DNA of 64,000 nt from Geomonas edaphica (GTDB lineage: Bacteria > Desulfobacterota > Desulfuromonadia > Geobacterales > Geobacteraceae), in the NCBI RefSeq assembly GCF_004917075.1, contig NZ_SSYB01000003.1, positions 1-64,000 of the forward strand, in the 5' to 3' direction. Below are positions 19,905 to 31,817 of this stretch, in pieces. The notes beneath the pieces are model-generated. The model searched no databases, was not told the DNA's origin, and saw only the letters and a list, made by a program, of their open reading frames with translations. Made by a program: the position numbers and the translations under genes. Position 1 is the first letter of the stretch. Each line of letters opens with the position of its first letter.

Positions 19905-19950
19905 ACTGCAGAACAGGTTCTACGTTCTGCGTTCTAGGTTCTACGTTAAA
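19905..19950. repeat. short GTTCTACGTT-type direct repeats between korB and korC
   Basis: The gap contains GTTCTACGTT, CTGCGTTCTAGG and GTTCTACGTT again, i.e. imperfect repeats of about 8-10 bases around TTCTACGTT. On the minus strand they read as AACGTAGAAC. They lie inside the kor operon; the function is unknown. Confidence 0.5.
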
Positions 19951-19960
19951 AGGGCCTTCC

Positions 19961-20701
19961 CTAGGCCTCTTCTTTCTTGAAGATGCCGAGCGGGAAATAC
20001 GGAATCATCTCCTCACCTATCCTCGCGTTGGCCTTGAGGGGGTTCATCCCCCAATTGGTCGGACAGGAGGAAAGCACCTCGACGAAGGAGAAGCCTTTCC
20101 CCTCTGCCTGGTACCCGAACGCCTCGCGCATCACCTTCTTGGCCTCGAGAACATGCTTGGGCGAGTCGACGGCGACACGCGCCGAGTAGGCAACGCCGCC
20201 CAACTGCGCCATCAGCTCCGCCATCCGGATCGGGGAGCCGTCTTTCGACTTGTCCCTGCCGTACGGTGAGGTGGAGGTCTTCTGGCCCACCAGGGTGGTG
20301 GGGGCCATCTGGCCACCGGTCATGCCATAGGTGGTGTTGTTCACGAAGACGACGGTGATGTCCTCGCCGCGGTTGGCGGCATGGATGATCTCCGCGGTGC
20401 CGATGGCGGCAAGGTCGCCGTCACCTTGGTAGGTGAAGACGAAGTTGTCGGGCTTCGCGCGCTTCACGCCGGTGGCGACCGCGGGCGCCCTGCCGTGCGG
20501 TGCCTCCACTACGTCGATGTCGAAATAGCCGTAAAGGAACACGGAGCAGCCGACCGAGGCCACGCCGATGGTTTTATCCTGAACGCCGTACAGGTCCATC
20601 GCGTCGGCCACCAGGCGGTGGATGGTGCCGTGATGGCAGCCGGGACAGAAATGGGTCTGAACGTCCTTCAAACTTTGCGGTCTTTTGAAAACCTGCTGCA
20701 T
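19961..20701 (-). CDS. korB: 2-oxoacid:ferredoxin oxidoreductase beta subunit (probably KorB)
   Basis: The 246-residue thiamine-pyrophosphate-binding subunit. The TPP/Mg motif is visible as [20 protein letters not shown] (about residues 93-112) followed by [14 protein letters not shown]. The N-terminal [14 protein letters not shown] has the conserved Cys pair seen in this subunit. It accepts the 2-oxoacid and passes electrons towards the ferredoxin subunit. It begins 14 bases after korA and is followed by korC. Confidence 0.92.
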   Translation of the reverse strand: MQQVFKRPQSLKDVQTHFCPGCHHGTIHRLVADAMDLYGVQDKTIGVASVGCSVFLYGYFDIDVVEAPHGRAPAVATGVKRAKPDNFVFTYQGDGDLAAIGTAEIIHAANRGEDITVVFVNNTTYGMTGGQMAPTTLVGQKTSTSPYGRDKSKDGSPIRMAELMAQLGGVAYSARVAVDSPKHVLEAKKVMREAFGYQAEGKGFSFVEVLSSCPTNWGMNPLKANARIGEEMIPYFPLGIFKKEEA

Positions 20702-20715
20702 ATCTCCCCCCCTGC

Positions 20716-21786
20716 CTAGCGCGCCGTGTCGTCGTACTGCTTCCTGATCACATCGAGAAGTTCCTCAGGTGAGGGCAGCGAGCCGGCTCCCGGCGGCCTG
20801 CCGTAGAAGCAGACCTGCGCCGCGGCTCCGACGGAGAGGCGCACGTCCTCAACCATCTGTCCGGTGTTGAGTTCCACGACCAGCACCTTGCCGGCACGGC
20901 CGGCGGCCTCGGCAAGGGCCTTCTCCGGGAACGGGAACAGGGTGACCGGACGGAAAAGACCGACCTTCATCCCCTCTTCACGGGCCATGGCGACGGCGGT
21001 GTGGGCGATCCTGGCGACGGAGCCGAAGCCGGTGACGATGAGACGGGCGTCGGCGGTCTCGTACTCCTCGCTGATGCACTCCTTCTCCTTCATCACCTGG
21101 TACTTCGCGTGCAGGCGCCAGTTGTGCGCCTCTAGCTCTCCGTCACCGAGGAACAGCGATTTCACCACGCGCTGCTCGGCGCCGCTTTTGCCGCGCACAG
21201 CCCATCCCTTCTCCGGGAGCTCGCGCACCGGACGTGCGTTCGGGACGAGCGCCTCCTTCATCTGACCGATCACCGAGTCCCCCAGGAGCATGACCGGGGT
21301 GCGGTACAGATCGGCGAGATCGAAGGCGTGCATGGTGAGGTCGTACATCTCCTGCACCGAGTTCGGGGCGAGGACGGGGATGTGGTAGCCACCGTGCCCG
21401 CCACCCTTCACGGACTGGAAATAATCGGACTGGGAGGCGTCGATGCCGCCAAGGCCCGGTCCGGAACGGGAGATGTTGATGATCACGCCGGGGAGTTCCG
21501 CGCCGGCCATGTACGAGATCCCTTCCTGTTTGAGCGAAATACCCGGGCTCGAGGAGGATGTCATGGCGCGCACGCCGCATGAGGAGGCGCCCAGGAGCAT
21601 GTTGATCGCACCGATCTCGCTCTCCGCCTGGATGAACTCGCCGTTCAGCTTCGGAAGCTCACGCGACAGATATTCCGGAATGTCACTTTGCGGGGTGATC
21701 GGATAGCCGAAGTAGTAGCGGCAGCCGGCTTCTACAGCCCCCATGGCCGCGGCTTCATTTCCTTTAACAAACAGCCGTTTAGACAA
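20716..21786 (-). CDS. korA: 2-oxoacid:ferredoxin oxidoreductase alpha subunit (probably KorA)
   Basis: I place the start at TTG 21786, which gives (M)[20 protein letters not shown] and a GGGAGGG just upstream; the product has 356 residues. The alpha signature [19 protein letters not shown] and the [20 protein letters not shown] block, binding the TPP pyrimidine side, are intact; [13 protein letters not shown] near residue 250 opens the C-terminal transketolase-like domain. It lies between the ferredoxin subunit gene and korB. A longer frame to 21822 adds 12 residues without a better site. Confidence 0.92.
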   Translation of the reverse strand: MSKRLFVKGNEAAAMGAVEAGCRYYFGYPITPQSDIPEYLSRELPKLNGEFIQAESEIGAINMLLGASSCGVRAMTSSSSPGISLKQEGISYMAGAELPGVIINISRSGPGLGGIDASQSDYFQSVKGGGHGGYHIPVLAPNSVQEMYDLTMHAFDLADLYRTPVMLLGDSVIGQMKEALVPNARPVRELPEKGWAVRGKSGAEQRVVKSLFLGDGELEAHNWRLHAKYQVMKEKECISEEYETADARLIVTGFGSVARIAHTAVAMAREEGMKVGLFRPVTLFPFPEKALAEAAGRAGKVLVVELNTGQMVEDVRLSVGAAAQVCFYGRPPGAGSLPSPEELLDVIRKQYDDTAR

Positions 21787-21891
21787 TTGACCCTCCCACG
21801 GTTCCTGTTCGTTCGGATGCACTTAGAGACACCGATATCGACACGGACCGGTCGATCCGCTGCGACATCTCTCAGTGCTGAACGAAAGGAT

Positions 21892-22095
21892 TTACTTGAA
21901 GACGGTTATGGCAACGTCAGGACAGATTTCGGCGCAGAGAGCGCATCCCGTACACTGCTCCAGATTGGGAGCTTCGGCAGGTGCGTACCCCTGGATATTG
22001 ACCTTCTCGCAGAGCCTGATCAGCTTCTTCGGGCAAGCAATCGTGCAGATACCGCAACCCTTGCAGCGCAACTCGTCTATTACAATTCTTCCCAT
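21892..22095 (-). CDS. korD: 4Fe-4S ferredoxin subunit of 2-oxoacid oxidoreductase (probably KorD)
   Basis: A 67-residue two-cluster ferredoxin with the motifs CKGCGICTIACP (residues 10-21) and CTGCALCAEICP (about 48-59), each C-x2-C-x2-C-x3-C-P. As the first gene of the kor operon it probably serves as the delta subunit that receives electrons from the TPP site. An upstream sigma-70-type promoter (22150-22179) drives the operon away from the divergent mucR-like gene. Confidence 0.92.
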   Translation of the reverse strand: MGRIVIDELRCKGCGICTIACPKKLIRLCEKVNIQGYAPAEAPNLEQCTGCALCAEICPDVAITVFK

Positions 22096-22149
22096 ACTAA
22101 GTATCCCTCATTGTCTTGCTGCCGTTACCCGGCATGCAATCAGCGCAAA

Positions 22150-22179
22150 AACCTAGCAGAAATCTGTCAGGCCAGTCAA
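22150..22179 (-). promoter_or_regulatory. sigma-70-type promoter of the kor operon
   Basis: On the minus strand TTGACT is followed after 18 bases by TAGGTT. It lies about 55 bases upstream of korD. Confidence 0.55.
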
Positions 22180-22208
22180 CTTTTTTGTTTACACGAGTGA
22201 TTTATCGC

Positions 22209-22236
22209 TTGCTTTTAAACAGGTGTGTAGTTTAAT
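22209..22236 (+). promoter_or_regulatory. candidate promoter of the mucR-like gene
   Basis: TTGCTT and TTTAAT are separated by 16 bases, 51 bases upstream of the ATG at 22288. Moderate match to the consensus. Confidence 0.45.
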
Positions 22237-22287
22237 AAAAAGCGACTCATGTACCTTAACTAAGAATTTAAAAGGAGGAGCGAAACG

Positions 22288-22794
22288 ATGGCATCATCAC
22301 TGCTCGAGTTGACGGCCAGTATTGTCTCTTCACATGCCTCGGTTACAGAGATGTCAGGCGACGATCTGCTTCTTGAACTGCAGAAGGTGCATGGCGCACT
22401 GCAGAAACTCGAAGTGGAAACAGGCGAGGGAATGGAGGTGGGCGGCGAAAGGGGACCGACGCTTACCCTGAAGAAGGCGTTCCAACCGGACCAGATAAGC
22501 TGCATGTTGTGCGGCAAGACCGGCATGAAGACCCTCGCGCGCCACCTTGCCCAGGTCCATGGAGTAAAACCCGGAGAGTACAGAAAACAGTTCGGCATCC
22601 CGAGCAATCAGGCGCTGACCGCCAAGAACTTCTCCGAGGCGCGCAGGCGGATGGCCCAGGAGAAGGGGCTTGCCGACAACCTTGCCAAGGCGCGCGCCGT
22701 CCGCGCGGCGAAGCTCGCCGCCAAAGGGGGCGCGGAAAAAAAGCCGGTGAAACAACCTCGCGGCTCGAAGCAGAAGCAGCAGATGAGCGCCTGA
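22288..22794 (+). CDS. MucR/Ros-family transcriptional regulator
   Basis: The 168-residue protein has the MucR layout: an N-terminal helical oligomerisation region (residues 1-70), a zinc finger CMLCGKTGMKTLARHLAQVH (about 72-91) and the family motif HGVKPGEYRKQFGIP. The finger reads C-x2-C-x10-H-x4-H, one residue longer between Cys and His than the classic Ros finger. A basic Ala/Lys-rich tail follows. MucR proteins act as H-NS-like global silencers or regulators in alphaproteobacteria; in this group the targets are unknown. AGGAGGAGCG precedes the ATG. It is divergent from the kor operon and followed by a strong terminator. Confidence 0.9.
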   Translation: MASSLLELTASIVSSHASVTEMSGDDLLLELQKVHGALQKLEVETGEGMEVGGERGPTLTLKKAFQPDQISCMLCGKTGMKTLARHLAQVHGVKPGEYRKQFGIPSNQALTAKNFSEARRRMAQEKGLADNLAKARAVRAAKLAAKGGAEKKPVKQPRGSKQKQQMSA

Positions 22795-22833
22795 ATCCTA
22801 ATGTGATCCTCTTTGCAGCTTTCAATATAAATG

Positions 22834-22864
22834 AAAAAGCCGCCCTGCAAGGGGCGGCTTTTGT
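22834..22864. terminator. bidirectional terminator between mucR-like gene and rluB
   Basis: AAGCCGCCC/GGGCGGCTT forms a 9-bp stem flanked by A-run and T-run, so it can end both convergent transcripts. Confidence 0.88.
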
Positions 22865-22914
22865 TGTTCATGCAAACTCGACTTCGGCCGCACCACTTCC
22901 TGCAGCGCTACAAA

Positions 22915-23703
22915 CTAACGACGCGGCGCGATCTTTCTTCTCGCCACCACACCGGTCTTTTTCGGCCCCCGACCGGTACCGACCGCAACGATCTTCCTTT
23001 TCAGCTTGGTCACCTCTTCGGAGGTCAACTCCCTGAACTCGCCCGGCTTCATCTCGCCGATCTCCAGGAAGTCGTAGCGCGCGCGCTTCAGGCGCACGAC
23101 GTTCAGCCCCACCGCCTCGCACATGCGCCGCACCTGCCGGTAGCGCCCTTCGTGGATGGTGATGGAGATCCAGGCGTTGTTCTCGCTCTCGCTTACCTGC
23201 GCGACCTTGGCCGGAGCGGTCATGCCGTCCTCCAGCTTCACCCCCTCGGAGAGCTTCTTGATCTGGACCGTACTGACGTGTCCGCTAACCCGGACCAGGT
23301 ATCCCTTGTCCACCTCGTGGCTTGGGTGCATCAGCATGTTGGCGAAGGCACCGTCGTTGGTGAGCAGCAGGAGCCCTTCCGTGTTGTAGTCGAGACGACC
23401 GACGGGATACACCCGCTCCTGCACCCCTTTGAGGAGATCGGTGACGATGGGGCGCCCTTCGGGGTCCTTCATCGTGGTCATGTACCCTACCGGCTTGTAC
23501 AGGAGCAGGTAGACCCGCTTTTCCTCAACGGCGATCGGCTTACCGTCCACCGTGATGGTGTCGGTTTCCGGATCGGCCTTGGTGCCGAGCTCGGTGACTA
23601 CCGTGCCGTTCACGGCCACTCGCCCCGAGGTGATGATGGTTTCGGACTCGCGTCGTGAGGCGATGCCCGCCTGCGACAGTATCTTTTGCAAACGCTCCTG
23701 CAT
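22915..23703 (-). CDS. rluB: ribosomal large-subunit pseudouridine synthase (RluB/RsuA family)
   Basis: A 262-residue RsuA-type synthase isomerising a uridine of 23S rRNA. Residues 1-48 form the S4 RNA-binding domain (ERLQKILSQAGIASRRESE), and the catalytic Asp lies in VGRLDYNTEGLLLLTNDG (about residues 101-118). The block INMHEGRYRQVRRM-like, here ITIHEGRYRQVRRMCEAVGL, is intact. The C-terminal tail is basic (KKTGVVARRKIAPRR). RluB fits better than RluE or RluF by length and S4 content. It is transcribed convergently with the mucR-like gene. Confidence 0.9.
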   Translation of the reverse strand: MQERLQKILSQAGIASRRESETIITSGRVAVNGTVVTELGTKADPETDTITVDGKPIAVEEKRVYLLLYKPVGYMTTMKDPEGRPIVTDLLKGVQERVYPVGRLDYNTEGLLLLTNDGAFANMLMHPSHEVDKGYLVRVSGHVSTVQIKKLSEGVKLEDGMTAPAKVAQVSESENNAWISITIHEGRYRQVRRMCEAVGLNVVRLKRARYDFLEIGEMKPGEFRELTSEEVTKLKRKIVAVGTGRGPKKTGVVARRKIAPRR

Positions 23704-23898
23704 ATGTCTCTCCTTACCTGGGCTCTCGCCGGTGAATTTACGCGGATCAAGTCATATCACAGCAGCCGTGCAGGTAGCAACCAGTTATGCGGTAAACAGT
23801 GCGACCTATCAGCGAAGCTGTTGCCTTGATGTGCGGAACCTGCTAAAAAGACAGGCTGCGCTTCAGGCGCAGTACAGAGATATGTTCGCAAGGAGTAG

Positions 23899-25176
23899 AT
23901 GTACATGCAGATGACGGATGTAAGAACCGCAGCTTTGAAAAAGAACAAGACCGTAGCCGGTGCGCTGCTTGTCGGAGCCGCCCTGCTCTTTATCGTCGCA
24001 CGCCTGCAGCACGGTAGCGGGGCCTGGGGGTGGGTTGCCGCCTTCGCCGAGGCCGCCATGGTGGGTGCTCTCGCGGACTGGTTTGCGGTAGTCGCCCTCT
24101 TCAGGCATCCGATGGGGCTTCCCATCCCCCACACCGCCATCGTTGCGGAGAAGAAGGAGACCATCGCCGACAATCTCGGGCAGTTCATCCAGGAAAAGTT
24201 TCTGGCCACCGAGGTGCTGGTCGAGAGGATGCGGGCCTTCGACCCGGCACGGCGCCTGTGCGATTACCTCGTCTCCCGGCAAAACGCCGAGGGGCTTGCC
24301 ACCGGGATCACCCGGATCATCTCCGAGTCGATCGACTTCCTCGAAGACGAGCGGGTCAGCAAGGTGGTGAGTGCTGCGCTCAGCGACCGGGTGGAGAAGT
24401 TCGATGCCGCCTCTTCCGCGGGGGTGCTGCTGGAAAGCCTCAGGAGTGAGAGCCGGCACCAGGTGGTGCTGGACGAGTTGCTGCGCCGCCTCGGGGGATG
24501 GCTCGCGAAACCGGAAGCGCAGGAGAAGGTGGCGATCGCCCTCGACAACTGGGTGGACGCCGAGTATCCGCTGCTCAGCAAGTTCATCCCGAACCGTCCC
24601 CAGTTCGCCAGAAACGCCGGGGAGAAGATCGTGAGGAAGGTAAGCGGCTTCCTCGACGCGGTGAACGCCGATCCGAGCCACGAGCTGCGCCACGAGTTCG
24701 ACAGCGCCGTCGGGGATTTCATCGTGAAGCTGAAGCACGACACGGCGATGCGAGCAAGGGTCGAGGAGTTGAAGCAGGAGTTGGTGGGTAACGAGCAACT
24801 CGGGCACTACGCCCGTGGGCTGGTCGGCGACCTGAAGGCCTGGGTGGTGCAGGACCTCGAGCGTGAGCATTCCGCGATCAGGCATAAGGTTGCAGACGCA
24901 GCGGTAGCGCTTGGCAACACCCTTTCGAAGAGCGGCGAGCTGTCCGAGTCCATCAACGAACACCTGGAAGGGGTGGTGCGCAAGTACGCCGACGGACTTA
25001 GGACCGGGTTCGCGAAGCACATCTCCGGAACGGTGAAGGAATGGGACAACGAGGAGTTCATCAGGGAGATCGAGCTAAGCATCGGTTCGGACCTGCAGTT
25101 TATCAGGATGAACGGAACGCTGGTCGGCGGCATGATCGGCATCCTGCTGCACGCGGCGTCGCTTGTCATCGGGTAG
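23899..25176 (+). CDS. DUF445 family membrane protein
   Basis: The 425-residue protein starts with a transmembrane helix (ALLVGAALLFIVARL, about residues 20-35) and the DUF445 signature AAFAEAAMVGALADWFAVVALFRHP, with GLPIPHTAIVAEKKETIADNL immediately after. A long charged helical middle section (residues 100-390) follows, and a C-terminal hydrophobic hairpin (GTLVGGMIGILLHAASLVI) ends the protein. The topology suggests an inner-membrane protein spanning toward the periplasm with a large helical domain. The function of the family is unknown. AAGGAG is three bases before ATG 23899; ATG 23905 has better spacing. Confidence 0.88.
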   Translation: MYMQMTDVRTAALKKNKTVAGALLVGAALLFIVARLQHGSGAWGWVAAFAEAAMVGALADWFAVVALFRHPMGLPIPHTAIVAEKKETIADNLGQFIQEKFLATEVLVERMRAFDPARRLCDYLVSRQNAEGLATGITRIISESIDFLEDERVSKVVSAALSDRVEKFDAASSAGVLLESLRSESRHQVVLDELLRRLGGWLAKPEAQEKVAIALDNWVDAEYPLLSKFIPNRPQFARNAGEKIVRKVSGFLDAVNADPSHELRHEFDSAVGDFIVKLKHDTAMRARVEELKQELVGNEQLGHYARGLVGDLKAWVVQDLEREHSAIRHKVADAAVALGNTLSKSGELSESINEHLEGVVRKYADGLRTGFAKHISGTVKEWDNEEFIREIELSIGSDLQFIRMNGTLVGGMIGILLHAASLVIG

Positions 25177-25186
25177 AGCCCTTCGC

Positions 25187-25315
25187 AAAGGTGGATACTT
25201 TCCAACCAAGCGCCGCACGCGAACTCGGCGCTCCCCCCTTTGCGAAGGGGGGACGCCAGGGTCCGTGCAGCGCTTCGTAGGAAGCTACACTCAGGTTCCA
25301 CGAATTCTCTTAAGA
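25187..25315. repeat. dispersed repeat family, copy C
   Basis: CCCCCCTTTGCGAAGGGGGG is a self-complementary arm, followed by ACGCCAGGGTCCGTGCAGCG, CTTCGTAGGAAGCT and a GAATTCTCTTAAGAA end that matches copies A and D. It occupies the gap between convergent genes. Confidence 0.78.
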
Positions 25316-25344
25316 AACTTATTTTCCACAATGAACCAAAGAAA

Positions 25345-25378
25345 AAGGGGGCATGGCTTTACGCCATGCCCCCTTCTC
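25345..25378. terminator. bidirectional terminator between DUF445 gene and accA
   Basis: AAGGGGGCATGGC pairs with GCCATGCCCCCTT around a 4-base loop, with A-run on one side and T-rich sequence on the other. Confidence 0.88.
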
Positions 25379-25404
25379 TTTATTGCTGTTGACCCCGCCG
25401 CGGA

Positions 25405-26364
25405 CTACTCGGCGAAGCGGCTCATCTTGCGGAACTTCTGGTAGCGCTGTTCGATCAGCTCGTCGGCCGGAATCGCCTTCAGCTCCTTCAGGTTCCTGGA
25501 AAGCGCCTCATGCAGGTTCTTCGCCATGGTCTCGTGGTCGCGGTGCGCGCCGCCGGCCGGCTCGGGGACGATCTCATCGATGACCTCGAGATCCTTGATG
25601 TCTTTGGCGGTGAGCTTCAACGCCTCGGCGGCCTGGGCTCCCTTGGTGCCGTCGGACCAGAGGATCGCGGCGCAACCCTCGGGGGAGATGACCGCGTAGA
25701 CGGAGTGCTGCAGCATCAGGACACGGTCGCCCACGGCGATGGCGAGCGCGCCGCCGGAGCCACCCTCGCCGGTGATGACGACGATGATGGGGACGGTGAG
25801 ACGGCTCATCTCACGCAGGTTCCTCGCGATCGCCTCGGCCTGGCCGCGCTCCTCCGCGCCGATGCCGGGGAAGGCGCCCGGGGTGTCTACGAAGGTGATG
25901 ATGGGGAGCTTGAAGCGCTCGGCCATCTCCATCAGGCGCAGCGCCTTCCTGTACCCTTCCGGGTTCGGCATGCCGAAGTTGCGGAACACCTTCTCCTTGG
26001 TGTCGCGCCCCTTCTGGTGACCGATCACCATGACTGGCTCGCCGTCGAGACGGGCAAGGCCGCCGACGATGGCGTGGTCGTCGCCGAAGTTGCGGTCACC
26101 GTGCAGTTCCACGAACTCGGTGAAGATCAGGCTCAGGTAATCGAGGGTGAAAGGACGGTTGATATGGCGGGCAACCTGGGCCGTCTGCCAGCGGGAAAGA
26201 TTTGCAAACATGTCTTCGCGCATCTTCTCTGCCTTCTCCTCAAGTTTGGCGACCTCCGCGGAGAGATCGACCCCCTCAGTGGAAAATGCCAGCAGTTCCT
26301 GGATCTTCTTGTCCAGTTCCGCCAGCGGCTTCTCAAAATCCAGATAGCTCTGCTGCAATGCCAT
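25405..26364 (-). CDS. accA: acetyl-CoA carboxylase carboxyltransferase subunit alpha
   Basis: The 319-residue protein is the alpha half of the carboxyltransferase that makes malonyl-CoA for fatty-acid synthesis. The N-terminal coiled coil begins [20 protein letters not shown]; conserved blocks are [16 protein letters not shown] (about residues 84-99), [15 protein letters not shown] and the oxyanion/CoA region [18 protein letters not shown] (about 206-223). Length is standard. AAGGAG precedes the ATG. It lies 50 bases after dnaE on the same strand, a pairing I recall from related genomes. Confidence 0.96.
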   Translation of the reverse strand: MALQQSYLDFEKPLAELDKKIQELLAFSTEGVDLSAEVAKLEEKAEKMREDMFANLSRWQTAQVARHINRPFTLDYLSLIFTEFVELHGDRNFGDDHAIVGGLARLDGEPVMVIGHQKGRDTKEKVFRNFGMPNPEGYRKALRLMEMAERFKLPIITFVDTPGAFPGIGAEERGQAEAIARNLREMSRLTVPIIVVITGEGGSGGALAIAVGDRVLMLQHSVYAVISPEGCAAILWSDGTKGAQAAEALKLTAKDIKDLEVIDEIVPEPAGGAHRDHETMAKNLHEALSRNLKELKAIPADELIEQRYQKFRKMSRFAE

Positions 26365-26414
26365 ATATCTCTATCTCCTTGTTCTCAAATAAAATAACCG
26401 CATGCGTCCTGAGT

Positions 26415-29888
<3,474 letters not shown>

Positions 29889-30054
29889 AACAGGAAAGCC
29901 TTAATCAAGTGGGAAACTATCTGGTTTGAAACAACAAAAGGAGCCGTAGTTTGAAGTGGCTCCAGTGACTGTTTCGGGCGAAAAAATTGCGCCCAAATAT
30001 CGCATGAAGCGGAGGTTATGTCAATGGAACAGAAGGACTCTTGGCCGGAAGGAA

Positions 30055-30225
30055 GGGAATGAAGGGGGGGGCCTCCACTCTCCGGTGGAGGGTCGCCGAA
30101 GGCCGGGTGAGAGCCGCGCACAGGCCCGCATCTTGCCGATAGCTGCGCCCTCAACCCGCCCCTCTCACCCCTTCGCGGACCGAAGCGCTTCGGCGCGCAG
30201 CCCCGAAGGGAGAGGGAGGACAAAG
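30055..30225. repeat. REP-like intergenic repeat cluster
   Basis: This part of the 440-base gap between hisS and dnaE holds several G/C-rich inverted segments, e.g. CCTCCACTCTCCGGTGGAGG, CCGAAGCGCTTCGG and the CCCTTCGCGG ... CGAAGGGAGAGGGAGG pair, similar to the elements near 350 and 3827. No reading frame is supported. Confidence 0.65.
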
Positions 30226-30232
30226 AAAAATA

Positions 30233-30281
30233 AAAAAGGGGACAGGCTACTTTACCTGAAAAAGTAGCCTGTCCCCTTTTC
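30233..30281. terminator. terminator downstream of hisS
   Basis: A very long perfect stem, AAAAGGGGACAGGCTACTT pairing with AAGTAGCCTGTCCCCTTTT, with a short loop and A/T runs on both sides. It lies about 50 bases past the hisS stop and could terminate in either direction. Confidence 0.85.
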
Positions 30282-30332
30282 TGTTGTGTTGTTTTTACCG
30301 CTCCTTCCCTCTGGGGGGATTGATCGGGAAAG

Positions 30333-31586
30333 CTAGGTCTCGGACTTCATGGCGGCCTGGATGGCCGCCGCATCGAGCGCAACCTCGGCCTGGTTGCCGA
30401 CGTCCATGTTCTTGAGGGGGGCGGTGCCGCGGGCGAGTTCGTCGCCACCGATGATCAGCGTGAAGCGGGAGCTGAACTTGTCGGCGCGCCTCATCTGGCT
30501 CTTCAGGCTCTTCCCTTCGTAGTCGATCTCGACCGCAAGCCCCAGGCGCTGCAAGGCGCTCATCAGGCGGAAGGCTTCTGAGTGCGCCTCATCACCAAGC
30601 GCCGCGATGAAGAGGTCGGGACGGCGCGAGAAATCCTTTTCGGCCAGCAAAAGCGCCACGCGCTCTACGCCCATGGCGAAGCCGATGCCGGGGATCTGCG
30701 GCCCGCCGATCTCGGAGATGAGGCCGTCGTAGCGGCCGCCAGCTGCAACGGCGCTCTGGGAACCGAGCATGGTGGTGACCATCTCAAAGGTGGTCCTCGT
30801 GTAGTAGTCGAGGCCCCGCACCATCCTCGGGTTTATGCTGTACGGGGTGCCGACCAGTTCGAGGTATTTCCTCGTCTTGTCGAAGTGGTCACCGCACTCG
30901 GGGCAGAGGTGGTCGAGCATGGAGGGTGCGCCCTTCGTCGCCTCCTGGCAGCCGGCGGACTTGCAGTCGAGCGCACGCAGCGGGTTCGTGTCGTAGCGGC
31001 GCTTGCAGTCGTCGCAGAGCTTGTCGATGCGGTCGAGCAGGAACTTCTTGAGCGCCTCGCGGTAGGCCGGACGGCAGCAGGGACAACCAAGGGAATTGAT
31101 CTGCAGGCTAGGCTCGGTGAGCCCCAGTTCCTGGAAGAAATGGGTCAGCATGGTGAGCACCTGGGCGTCGACGGTAGGGGCCGCAACACCGGTGATCTCG
31201 GCGCCGATCTGGTGGAACTGGCGGTAACGCCCTTTCTGCGGACGCTCATAGCGGAACATCGGCCCCATGTAGTAAAGGCGCGCGACCGGGTCGAGGGCGT
31301 GCATCTTGTGCTCCACGTAGGCGCGCATCACCGACGCGGTCCCTTCCGGGCGCAGGGTCACCTTGTTGCCGCCTTTATCCTCGAAGGAGTACATCTCCTT
31401 CTCCACGATGTCGGTGGCGTCGCCGATCGAGCGGCAAAACAACTCGGTCTTCTCCATGATCGGTATCCTGATCTCGGAAAGGCCGTACAGTTCGAAAACC
31501 CGGCGCGCAGTAGCCTCGATGTGCTGCCACTTCTCGACCTCGCCCGGGAGGATGTCATTGAACCCCTTGATGCCGGTGATTGCCAC
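30333..31586 (-). CDS. hisS: histidyl-tRNA synthetase
   Basis: From GTG 31586 (AAGGAG nine bases upstream) the product has 417 residues and begins (M)AITGIKGFNDILPGEVEKW. Class II motifs are TLRPEGTASVMRAYVEHKM (motif 2 region start), FRYERPQKGRYRQFHQIGAE and the motif 3 block GIGFAMGVERVALLL; the HisRS-specific LDYYTRTTFE and the glycine-rich AVAAGGRYDGLI are present. The C-terminal anticodon-binding domain begins near residue 320. The frame extends to 31607, but that start has no ribosome site. Confidence 0.96.
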   Translation of the reverse strand: MAITGIKGFNDILPGEVEKWQHIEATARRVFELYGLSEIRIPIMEKTELFCRSIGDATDIVEKEMYSFEDKGGNKVTLRPEGTASVMRAYVEHKMHALDPVARLYYMGPMFRYERPQKGRYRQFHQIGAEITGVAAPTVDAQVLTMLTHFFQELGLTEPSLQINSLGCPCCRPAYREALKKFLLDRIDKLCDDCKRRYDTNPLRALDCKSAGCQEATKGAPSMLDHLCPECGDHFDKTRKYLELVGTPYSINPRMVRGLDYYTRTTFEMVTTMLGSQSAVAAGGRYDGLISEIGGPQIPGIGFAMGVERVALLLAEKDFSRRPDLFIAALGDEAHSEAFRLMSALQRLGLAVEIDYEGKSLKSQMRRADKFSSRFTLIIGGDELARGTAPLKNMDVGNQAEVALDAAAIQAAMKSET

Positions 31587-31629
31587 GGTGATGCTCTCCT
31601 TGCTCACACAAAATTTAAGACGAAGGCTT

Positions 31630-31750
31630 TAACGCAAAGACGCAAAGCCGCAAAGACGCTAAGAGAAACCTAAATAGGGGAACGGCAAAACCTTTTACCT
31701 TGATTTTACCTTTGCGCCTTCGCGCCTCCGCGTCTTTGCGTTGAGGCCGT
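31630..31750. repeat. ACGCAAAGACGC-type inverted repeat upstream of hisS
   Basis: The arm AACGCAAAGACGCAAAGCCG at about 31631 is complementary in pattern to CCTCCGCGTCTTTGCGTT ending near 31742, with about 60 bases between. This kind of Aar/Caa-rich interspersed repeat is widespread in bacterial intergenic DNA and gives spurious KDAEARRRK-like translations. Confidence 0.65.
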
Positions 31751-31817
31751 AAAAATAAAAAAACCGGCATAGACTGCTGTCCGGTCCGCCGCACATCCAT
31801 TCGCCCCACCGCTTTCG

